Positions 38,247 to 46,148 of a stretch of 46,148 bases of DNA are shown one piece after another. Source of the DNA: Pyxidicoccus fallax (GTDB lineage Bacteria > Myxococcota > Myxococcia > Myxococcales > Myxococcaceae); assembly GCF_012933655.1 (NCBI RefSeq), contig NZ_JABBJJ010000059.1, positions 1 through 46,148 of the forward strand. Reading direction: 5' to 3'. The notes under the pieces are model-generated. The model worked only from the letters and a program-made list of their open reading frames with translations, was not told the origin of the DNA and did not search any database. How positions within the stretch are numbered: the stretch's first letter is position 1; each line of letters opens with the position of its first letter. Position numbers and translations under genes: made by a program.

Positions 38247-41072
38247 TCAGCGGCTCCGCGAGCGCTTCTTCACCGCCACGCGACGCTTCGTGGCGTTCTC
38301 GGGCTCGGGGGCGGGGGCGGGCGCCTCCGCCAGGAACTGGAGCCAGGTGTCGATCTCCGCCGCCTGCTGCTTCTTCTCCAGCTTCAGGTACCGCTCGCGG
38401 GCGCGCAGGGCCTCCTCGCGAATGCTGGCCGGCTCCGTTCCCGTCTCCCAGAGCGCCTTCGCCAACGCGAAGCCCGTTTGCGCCAGCGCCTCGGGCTCGA
38501 CGTCCTCGTACGCGAGCGCCTTGCGCAGGGGCGGGACGGCGTCGGCGGCGCGCCCCTGGGCCAGCAGCACCTGGCCGATGCCGTCGTACGAATAGGAGAG
38601 GTTGGAGTCGTCCTCGCCCAGCGCCTCGCGCTTGAGCGCCACGGCCTGCTCGAAGGTGGCGAGCGCCTCCTCGTGGCGCTTCATGGCCAGCAGGTCCATG
38701 CCAATCTCGTCCAGCGCGTCGGCGACGAGGGGATGCTTGGGTCCGAAGGCGGCCTTGCGCACCTCGAGCGCGGCCTGGGCGTGGGGCAGGGCGCGGGTGG
38801 GGTCACCGCTCTCGCGCAGGGCGGTGGCCAGCATGGCGTGACGGTTGCCCATCTCCGGGTGGCTCTGTCCCTTGGCGAGCTTCGTCTGCTGGAGCGCCTC
38901 GGTGAGCAACTGGATGGCGCGCGCATGCTCACCCAGGCGCAGGGCCGCGAGCCCCTCGCTGAAGGACACCTTGGCGCGCTTCGGGTGCTCCGGACCGAGC
39001 GTGTCCCGCTGCAGCACGCGCGCCTTCGCGAAGGAGTCGCGGGCCTCCTGGTAGCGGCCCTGCATCATGCGGATGTTGCCCAGGTTGCCGAGCAGGTCGA
39101 TGGCCAGCAGCGGCTCACCGCCGAGCCGCGCGAGGACGGACTCCGCGACCTGGCCCCAGCGCTCCGCCTGTTCCATCTTGCCGTGGCTGGCCTGCGCGAA
39201 GATGAGGCGGACGAGGATCTCCAACCGCATCCGGTCCGAGCGGCTCGCCTCCGCGGCGTCGAGCGCCCGCTCCAGCTCCCGCAGGCCCGCGTCCGCCTCG
39301 CCCATCTGCTGCTGGAGCCAGCCCAGGTGGTTGCGCAGCTCGGCCTGAAGCGGGAGCCAGCCGGTGGCTTCCACCTCGGGCTGGAGCTTCCGGGCGTGCT
39401 CCAGCGCCTTCGGGTAGCGGCCCGCGTCGAAGAGCGCCTTCACGTCCGCGAGTCGAGAGCCCAGCCCATCGATTGAGGCACGCAGCAGCGGGTCCGTGGG
39501 CAGCGGTGTCTGCTCCGTCAGCGACGCCAGGTCCCCGCACGGCTGCAGCGAGGGGAGGGCGGCGACGGCATCCACGGACCGCTCCACCACCTTGCCGTCC
39601 GCATCGGAGAGCTGGCCCACCAGGGCCCCCAGGTCCTTGCGGCGCCGGTCCAGGCACACCATGCGCAGCGACAGCAGCTCCTCCGTCTGCGTGCCGCGCA
39701 CCCGCGTGTCCTCGCACGCCTCGGTGTGCAGGCGCGCCCAGTCCCCCGCGTAGCCATCCAGCATCCGGCTCACGCGTTCCGCGCTGTCGTGGGCGAAGGG
39801 GCGGCCGGTGGCGACGAAGGCCGCCGCCAGCTTCTCGCGCGAGGCGGGGCCCCACGTGGAGGCCACCAGCGACTCCGCCCCTGCGCACACCTGCGACTGC
39901 TGGTGGAGGTAGAGGCCCACGCCCACCGAGGCCAGCGCCACGGTGCCCACGGCCGCCAGCACGCCGCGCCGGCGCGCCAGGCGCGTCTGCTGGGACAGGG
40001 CCTCCAGCAGCGCCTCCATCGTGGGGAACCGGTCATCCGGGTGGAGCGACAGTCCGCGCAGCACCGCGCGCCGCACCCACGCGGGCACGCGCGCCTCTCG
40101 CGGGGGCTCGCGGATGATGCTGCCCGGCGGCTCCTTCCGGAGCACCTCCGCGGAGAGCGTTCCAGGAGCCAGGAAGGCCTTGGACGCCGCCCGGTGCAGC
40201 TGCCGGTAGTCGAAGGGACGCTTGCCGTAGAGGGCCCAGTACAGCGACGCGCAGAAGCTGAACTGATCCGAGCGCGCGGTCGCGCCCTGATCCACGTACT
40301 GCTCCGGCGGCATGTACTGCGGCGTGCCGAGGACGGCGCCGGCCGCGGTGAGCTCGGAGGACAGTCCGGCGCCGCTGCGCTCCTCGCGCGTCACGTCGGC
40401 GTCCTCGTCCTCGTCAGCGGAGTCCGCCGACAGCCGGGCGATGCCGAAGTCCGTCACGTACACGCGCGAGCCATTGCCGATGAGCACGTTGGCCGGCTTG
40501 AAGTCGCGGTGGATGAGCCCCGCCTGGTGGGCCGCGGACAGGCCCTGGCCCGCCTCCAGGAAGACGCGCAGCACCTCCTGCCATGGGTGCCCGCCCTGGC
40601 GGATCCAGTCGTGCAGGTTCTGGCCCTGGATGAACTCCATGGCCACGAAGACCTGCTGGCCGAAGGTGCCCACGTCATGGACGGTGATGACGTTGGGGTG
40701 GGAGACGCGGGCCATGGCCTGCGCCTCTCGCAGGAGCCGCGCGCGCCCCTGCTCCTCGGGGCCCGCGAGGTCCGGGTGCAGCAGCTTCAGCGCGACCTTG
40801 CGGTCCAGGTCCGGATCATACGCCGCGTACACCATCCCCATGCCGCCCTGGCCCACGGGCTTGAGGATGACGTAGCGCTCGACGTGGGTGCCGCGCGCGA
40901 GGGGGCCCTGCTCGTGGACGCCCGTGTTCCGACGGCGCGCCGGGGACCCCGGATTGCGCGGCGGCGGGCCTCCGGTGTCCACCCATTCCTCCGGGCGCCC
41001 GGTGTTCGGGCGCGCGGACATCACGGGGGCGGGGGACTCCTGCGTCTGTTCATCCGTGGGCTGGCGGGCCAT
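38247..41072 (-). CDS. Transmembrane Ser/Thr protein kinase with TPR-rich extracytoplasmic region (941 aa)
   Basis: A disordered Pro/Arg-rich N-terminus (1-60) precedes a Hanks-type kinase domain. Landmarks are the G-loop GQGGMGMVY near 74-82, K96 in VALKLL, catalytic D190 in HRDFKPANVL and DFG at 208-210. The usual APE reads PPE (255-257, in GTPQYMPPEQ). An acidic insert (DSADEDEDAD, about 217-226) lies in the activation segment. One membrane helix follows at about 371-389. The region beyond is Cys-containing and then built of TPR-like helical pairs from about 560 to 900 (for example YQEARDSFAKARVLQRD), ending in a basic tail. This is the common myxobacterial layout of a kinase coupled to a protein-interaction scaffold. 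Substrates are unknown. ATG 41072; 48 bases downstream of the next gene on the same strand. Confidence 0.93.
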   Translation of the reverse strand: MARQPTDEQTQESPAPVMSARPNTGRPEEWVDTGGPPPRNPGSPARRRNTGVHEQGPLARGTHVERYVILKPVGQGGMGMVYAAYDPDLDRKVALKLLHPDLAGPEEQGRARLLREAQAMARVSHPNVITVHDVGTFGQQVFVAMEFIQGQNLHDWIRQGGHPWQEVLRVFLEAGQGLSAAHQAGLIHRDFKPANVLIGNGSRVYVTDFGIARLSADSADEDEDADVTREERSGAGLSSELTAAGAVLGTPQYMPPEQYVDQGATARSDQFSFCASLYWALYGKRPFDYRQLHRAASKAFLAPGTLSAEVLRKEPPGSIIREPPREARVPAWVRRAVLRGLSLHPDDRFPTMEALLEALSQQTRLARRRGVLAAVGTVALASVGVGLYLHQQSQVCAGAESLVASTWGPASREKLAAAFVATGRPFAHDSAERVSRMLDGYAGDWARLHTEACEDTRVRGTQTEELLSLRMVCLDRRRKDLGALVGQLSDADGKVVERSVDAVAALPSLQPCGDLASLTEQTPLPTDPLLRASIDGLGSRLADVKALFDAGRYPKALEHARKLQPEVEATGWLPLQAELRNHLGWLQQQMGEADAGLRELERALDAAEASRSDRMRLEILVRLIFAQASHGKMEQAERWGQVAESVLARLGGEPLLAIDLLGNLGNIRMMQGRYQEARDSFAKARVLQRDTLGPEHPKRAKVSFSEGLAALRLGEHARAIQLLTEALQQTKLAKGQSHPEMGNRHAMLATALRESGDPTRALPHAQAALEVRKAAFGPKHPLVADALDEIGMDLLAMKRHEEALATFEQAVALKREALGEDDSNLSYSYDGIGQVLLAQGRAADAVPPLRKALAYEDVEPEALAQTGFALAKALWETGTEPASIREEALRARERYLKLEKKQQAAEIDTWLQFLAEAPAPAPEPENATKRRVAVKKRSRSR

Positions 41073-41120
41073 GCGTCGGGAATCCTAGCTGAGGCGGAGC
41101 GCCCCCGTGCGGCGTGGCCC

Positions 41121-42482
41121 TCAGCCCCACGACTCGTAATTGATCTTCTTGCCGATGCCGCCCTGGTTCAGCTCCAGGTTCTTCAAGCGCGAGAGCACGA
41201 GCTTGTCACTCTCGTGGGGGCTGTTCTCCATCCTGCCCAGGATCTTGTTGATGCCCTTGGTTCCCTTCGCCTTGAGCTTCAGCAGCCGCTCCGCCGCCGC
41301 CTGGACATCCTCGTCGGTCTTGATCTTCTTCAGGACGGGCTTGTCCGCCTTCGCACCGTCCTTGTCGTGGTGCTTGTAGCTGACGATCAGTCTGAACGCC
41401 TTGTTCTTGCTGGACGACTTGCCGGCGGGCTCGGGCGCGGCCGGCTGCGCGACGAAGTCGGTCTTCACGCCCGTGTAGACGTCATCCGTGGCCGTGAAGG
41501 CGTTCTTGTCCGCCTTGGTCTTCGTGGGGGGCTTCTTCTCCGCGGGCGCCGGGCTCGGCGCGGGCCTCGCACCGGCCGCGCTGGAGCCCATGAACCGGTC
41601 CTGCATCGAGGAGAGGCCCATGCGGTCACGGCCAGGCCGCCGGAAGTCGGAGCCGCCGTACGTGCTGTTCCTGAAGTGGGAGGACGGCTGGAAGGAGTCC
41701 GCCCCGCGACGTTCCCACTGCCGCTCGCCATCGAAGTTCGGGCCCATGTCCCCATAGCGGTGGGTGAAGGGGTTGTTCCGCACGTACTCCGCCCAGCCAG
41801 GGGGGTATTGGAAGGAGCGGTGGTCCACCAGGCCCGGCTGTGCCGGAGGCGGCGCGGGCTCCTTGGGCTTCAGGTCCCCTCCGGGGCGCGAGACGGGAAT
41901 GAGCATGCCTCCGTCCGGCGGAGCCCCGTTGACGGCCTTGGCGAGCTGCTGCGGCGTGACGATGCTGGTGCCCTTCTTCAGCGGATCCGAGATGACGAAG
42001 TTGCCATCGGCCGTCATCTTGCGGACCAGGACGTAGTGAGAACTCTTCTCCTTCGTCTTCGGGTCCTCGACCTTGACCTGGGCGATGAGCATGCGCCCCT
42101 TCTTCAGCTCGCCCTTCACGGCCGCGTTGTCGTAGGGGCCGCCGAGCGCGGGGCCCGCGATGGGCACGTTGGCCTTCTCGAGCATCTTCGCGATGCCCCG
42201 GGGCGTGCTTCCCTGCTCGGTGACGACCCCGCGACCCAGGCGGTTGATGAGCTGGGCATCCGAGAGCTTGGCGAGCTTTCCATGGCCGCGCGCCAGCATG
42301 GCCACCACGGAAGGGCCGCAGTTGAACGCGGCATTCACGTACTGGGCGTTCCGTCCCTTGGGGTGGGTCTGGCTGACGTGACCCATGGGCTGCCAGCCGT
42401 CCTTGCTCGCCTGCTTGGACTGGACGGCCTGGGACGCCTTGGATTTCGCGGCCGTCATCGAACTGAAGATCTGGCGGATCAC
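41121..42482 (-). CDS. C39-like papain-fold cysteine peptidase domain protein (453 aa)
   Basis: Residues about 45-200 fit the C39/papain-like fold: C55 in AAFNCGPSVVAML, H149 in SSHYVLVRKM and D166 in FVISDPL form the expected Cys-His-Asp triad. A disordered Pro/Ala/Lys region (about 205-360) and a Lys-rich helical C-terminal segment (about 380-450) follow. There is no signal peptide or membrane helix, and it is not fused to an ABC transporter as bacteriocin-processing C39 domains are. The start is GTG 42482, supported by GGGAGG seven bases upstream; ATG 42458 is an alternative. The layout resembles secreted effector or toxin-like peptidases, but this is inference. It is upstream of and on the same strand as the kinase gene. 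Confidence 0.8.
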   Translation of the reverse strand: MIRQIFSSMTAAKSKASQAVQSKQASKDGWQPMGHVSQTHPKGRNAQYVNAAFNCGPSVVAMLARGHGKLAKLSDAQLINRLGRGVVTEQGSTPRGIAKMLEKANVPIAGPALGGPYDNAAVKGELKKGRMLIAQVKVEDPKTKEKSSHYVLVRKMTADGNFVISDPLKKGTSIVTPQQLAKAVNGAPPDGGMLIPVSRPGGDLKPKEPAPPPAQPGLVDHRSFQYPPGWAEYVRNNPFTHRYGDMGPNFDGERQWERRGADSFQPSSHFRNSTYGGSDFRRPGRDRMGLSSMQDRFMGSSAAGARPAPSPAPAEKKPPTKTKADKNAFTATDDVYTGVKTDFVAQPAAPEPAGKSSSKNKAFRLIVSYKHHDKDGAKADKPVLKKIKTDEDVQAAAERLLKLKAKGTKGINKILGRMENSPHESDKLVLSRLKNLELNQGGIGKKINYESWG

Positions 42483-42488
42483 AGCGGG

Positions 42489-42502
42489 ACCTCCCGGGAG
42501 GT
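42489..42502. promoter_or_regulatory. 14-base palindrome overlapping the ribosome-binding site of the C39-like gene
   Basis: ACCTCCCGGGAGGT at 42489-42502 is a perfect palindrome that includes the GGGAGG Shine-Dalgarno site of the GTG start at 42482. In RNA it could fold as a short hairpin that hides the site, or in DNA serve as a binding site. Confidence 0.4.
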
Positions 42503-42915
42503 AGGTACACCCTCAGCCCGGGATTATCGGGGGAGCCCGGAAAGGGTTTCCTCGGATCACGGGGCAGATCCGACAAAAACCCACATCAGGCGTCACCCAC
42601 GCGACAACCGAGCGGGTCCAAGCTCCTGAAATGAACAGGAAAAGGGGGAGGGGCCCGCGGCCGCCGACGTTCGGGAACAGTCCACCCCCCCGGGCGCACC
42701 TCCCCCGTGACTACGCCGGGCATTGGACTCGCGGGCCTCCACCCAAATGGCGAACGGATTCCGGGGGAAAATGTCGCATTCGGACTGGATTTTTCCTCGC
42801 CCGGGGTGCGGCCAGGAGGGCGTGCATATAAGGAGAGTCCTTGTGGGGAGGGCTGCGCCGGGGCAGACCCGTTCTTAAGTAGGTGCTGGGTCCATCCGGC
42901 CGGGGTTTCGAGCCC

Positions 42916-42942
42916 GTCCGCCTGGGGTCCTACCAGGCGGAC
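42916..42942. other. Perfect 10-base-pair inverted repeat in the rpsA upstream region
   Basis: GTCCGCCTGG (42916-42925) pairs perfectly with CCAGGCGGAC (42933-42942) around a 7-base loop. No T-run follows on either strand, so it is not a classical terminator. It lies about 70 bases upstream of the rpsA promoter and could end a small transcript or bind a protein. Confidence 0.55.
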
Positions 42943-43010
42943 GAGGAACGGCGGGCTTGACAGGGCCGGTGTAGGGCATCCACCCAAGGTCACAAGGAGC
43001 ACGTGCTCGC

Positions 43011-43040
43011 TTGACTCCCGGAATCTCCGGTGTCTAGGGT
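43011..43040 (+). promoter_or_regulatory. Candidate housekeeping promoter of rpsA
   Basis: TTGACT at 43011-43016 and TAGGGT at 43035-43040 are 18 bases apart. The -35 is a five-of-six match to the sigma-70 consensus; the G-rich -10 is of the kind reported for myxobacterial vegetative promoters. It would give a leader of about 120 bases before the S1 start. Confidence 0.5.
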
Positions 43041-43166
43041 GCGCGGCTTCCGTAAATTCAAGGTCCTCATGACGAGGACGAGCGCTCCGGCCCGTTGCTC
43101 CCCGCAGGCCGCTGCGTACACCCACAATCAGGGGGCAGCTGTACCGTTTCAAAGGACTTCCTCTAC

Positions 43167-44879
<1,713 letters not shown>

Positions 44880-44909
44880 TCGCTTCAGCGGCACACGCCT
44901 CACGGCGAG

Positions 44910-44950
44910 ACGGCCGGGTTCCCGAAAGGGGGCCCGGCCGTTGCCGTTTT
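44910..44950 (+). terminator. Strong rho-independent terminator of rpsA
   Basis: A 14-base-pair stem (ACGGCCGGG pairing with CCCGGCCGT, extended by two G-U and three G-C pairs) closed by a GAAA tetraloop occupies 44910-44941 and is followed by TTGCCGTTTT. It lies 30 bases after the rpsA stop codon. Confidence 0.85.
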
Positions 44951-44960
44951 GAAGTGTCCT

Positions 44961-44989
44961 TTGACTTCCGACGGCCGGTGCGGTTACTC
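44961..44989 (+). promoter_or_regulatory. Weak promoter candidate for the lipoprotein gene
   Basis: TTGACT at 44961-44966 is followed after 17 bases by TTACTC (44984-44989). The -35 matches the one before rpsA (TTGACT), but the -10 is poor. It is the only candidate seen between the rpsA terminator and the start at 45034. Confidence 0.3.
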
Positions 44990-45033
44990 AGCACCTCGCG
45001 CGTATCCGGGGCCGGGCTTGCGCGAGTGAGTCT

Positions 45034-46148
45034 ATGCACTTCCGTCCTGGACCCCTGGCTTCCGCCCGCTTCGGGCGCCTCTCGCCGTGCTTCTCCCTGT
45101 TGCTGGCACTCGTCGCCGCCGCCTGTGGTGGCGAGGGCCGCCAGGGGGACCGGTCGCCTTCACAGGCCCGTCTCGAGGCCGACGTCACCACCGGCGCGGT
45201 GGGGATGGGGCTGCGCTTCCGGTGCTCGGCCCTGAACCCGGACGGCGGCGCGCTGACCTACGGCTTCGACTGGGGAGACGGCTCCGAGGCGACGGAGCCC
45301 CTCACGGAAGCGGTGGCCAGCGGCACGCCGGTGGAGGTCGAGCATGCCTTCACCCAGAAGGGGCAGCACCGGGTGCGTTGCCGTGGGGTGGACGCCGCGG
45401 GACGGGCGGGGCCCTGGTCCGAGCCCGTGGAGGTCCACGTGCGTGCCCTGGCCTCGGGGCCGCTGCTCACCGTGGCGCTGGAGGGGGAGGGCTCGGTCCG
45501 CAGCGTGCCGGACGGCATCTCCTGCGGCGCCACCTGCGAGGCCGGCTATCCCGAGCGCTCCTGGGTGGGCCTCGAGGCCACCCCCGCCCATGGCTGGCGG
45601 TTCTCCCGCTGGGAGGGCGACTGCGAGGGGGAGGGCACTCAGTCCCAGGTGTACCTGCACACGGATGTCCGGTGCGTGGCGCGCTTCGAGCGCCGGCCCG
45701 CGAGCTTCACGCTCCAGGTGGAGGTGATGGGCGCTGGAGACGTGCACAGCACCCCGGCGTTGCTGGCGTGTCCTGGCGCCGCCTGCGAGGTGCGCTTCCC
45801 AGACAACGACGAGGTCACCCTGAGCGCGGTGCCGCGCTCGGGCTGGCGCTTCAACCGGTGGTCGGGAGATTGCGCGGACGCCGGCGCCGAAGTGCGGCGG
45901 CCCATCATCAAGGACCTGCGGTGCACCGCGCACTTCCTGCCCGAGATGAACCTCGTCCTGGACCGGACGCGCGTGGGGGCGTCCAGCCCGAGTGTCCTGG
46001 CCTGGAGCCCGGACGGAAGCCTGCTCGCCGCGGCCGCCGTGGAAGGGGAGACCCTGCTGCACGTCTGGGACGCGGAGACCGCCGAGCCGAAGTTCCTGCG
46101 CGGCCCCACCGACGAAATCTGGCTCTGGTCGGTGGCCTGGGGTGGGCC
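45034..46148 (+). CDS. Lipoprotein with PKD-like, InlB-like repeat and WD40-type segments (3' truncated)
   Basis: The frame is open from ATG 45034 through the window end (371 codons). A lipoprotein signal is clear: a hydrophobic stretch ending LALVAAAC with the lipid-modified Cys at residue 31. A PKD/Ig-like domain follows at about 45-135 (YGFDWGDGSEATEP, FTQKGQHRVRCRGVD). Next come two repeats of the divergent InlB-B/bacterial-repeat type at about 148-215 and 217-300, each with a GWRFxRWxGDC core and extra Cys. The end is the first blade of a WD40-like propeller (LAWSPDGSLLAAAA, LLHVWDAETAEP). It is probably anchored in the envelope and exposed for protein or surface contact. The 5' region holds the rpsA terminator, so it has its own promoter. 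Function beyond this is not known. Confidence 0.88.
   Translation, partial: MHFRPGPLASARFGRLSPCFSLLLALVAAACGGEGRQGDRSPSQARLEADVTTGAVGMGLRFRCSALNPDGGALTYGFDWGDGSEATEPLTEAVASGTPVEVEHAFTQKGQHRVRCRGVDAAGRAGPWSEPVEVHVRALASGPLLTVALEGEGSVRSVPDGISCGATCEAGYPERSWVGLEATPAHGWRFSRWEGDCEGEGTQSQVYLHTDVRCVARFERRPASFTLQVEVMGAGDVHSTPALLACPGAACEVRFPDNDEVTLSAVPRSGWRFNRWSGDCADAGAEVRRPIIKDLRCTAHFLPEMNLVLDRTRVGASSPSVLAWSPDGSLLAAAAVEGETLLHVWDAETAEPKFLRGPTDEIWLWSVAWGG

Larger units (their letters stand above)
42483..43166. other. 684-base region without a convincing gene, upstream of rpsA
   Basis: Frames here (for example 42707-43072 on + and 42586-43227 on -) lack the third-position G/C bias of real genes and are rejected. 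What is visible: the palindrome at 42489-42502, a possible extended -10 at 42824-42832 (TGCATATAAG), an imperfect hairpin formed by GGGCTGC and GCAGACCC near 42846-42870, a perfect 10-base hairpin at 42916-42942, and a good promoter at 43011-43040. The rpsA leader would be about 120 bases. Confidence 0.6.

Noticed and set aside
42905..42920. tRNA T-arm-like sequence GGGGTTTCGAGCCC
   Set aside because: Only three or four base pairs form, and no acceptor, D or anticodon arm can be built around it.
42707..43072. 121-codon open frame upstream of rpsA, and the 213-codon frame opposite (42586-43227)
   Set aside because: No codon bias, no ribosome-binding site and no recognisable domain. The region contains hairpins and a promoter instead.

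Overview
The window is GC-rich throughout, with very long shadow ORFs on the opposite strands. It carries a giant NRPS, a hybrid PKS, a transmembrane Ser/Thr kinase with a repeat-rich C-terminus and an AgmX/PglI-type C-terminal-domain protein. Together these point to a myxobacterium of the Myxococcaceae/Archangiaceae type; the exact genus cannot be fixed from this sequence alone.

Layout. (a) 1-3095, + strand: the tail of an unknown, probably beta-barrel protein, then a tight three-gene unit of acyl-CoA dehydrogenase, a small secreted AgmX/PglI-domain protein and a second acyl-CoA dehydrogenase. (b) 3137-5969: an unrecognised gene and an extended-SDR NAD(P)-dependent epimerase/reductase on the - strand, divergent from a LysR-type regulator. 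(c) 5985-35765, - strand: the centrepiece, a biosynthetic operon read right to left as PKS (KS-AT-DH-KR-ACP, 1886 aa), six-module NRPS (about 7543 aa) and MFS exporter. (d) 35766-35960: a comparatively AT-rich control region with two facing promoter-like elements and repeats, followed by a small predicted outer-membrane protein on the + strand. (e) 36733-42482, - strand: a GH43-like beta-propeller glycosidase, a transmembrane Ser/Thr kinase with TPR-like repeats, and a C39-like cysteine-peptidase-domain protein. (f) 42483-43166: a gene-free region with hairpins and a promoter in front of rpsA (ribosomal protein S1), which ends in a strong terminator. (g) From 45034: a lipoprotein with PKD-like, InlB-like and WD40-type segments, cut by the window edge.

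How the cluster should work (inference from domain order). The single PKS module makes an acyl chain, iteratively or by one extension of an unknown starter. It passes the chain to the first condensation domain of the NRPS. The NRPS order is C-A-T / C-A-T / C-A-T-E / C-A-T-E / C-A-T / C-A-T-TE. Binding-pocket residues read by eye against the GrsA numbering give an aromatic (Phe-like) residue, an Ile/Val-like residue, a D-Val-like residue, a D-Leu-like residue, Ala (exact match to a textbook Ala code) and Gly. The expected product is an N-acylated, wholly hydrophobic hexapeptide with D residues at positions 3 and 4. It would be exported by the MFS protein. The arrangement recalls the myxochromide loci (one PKS followed by NRPS), but there is no N-methyltransferase and the predicted residues differ. 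I do not recognise the product.
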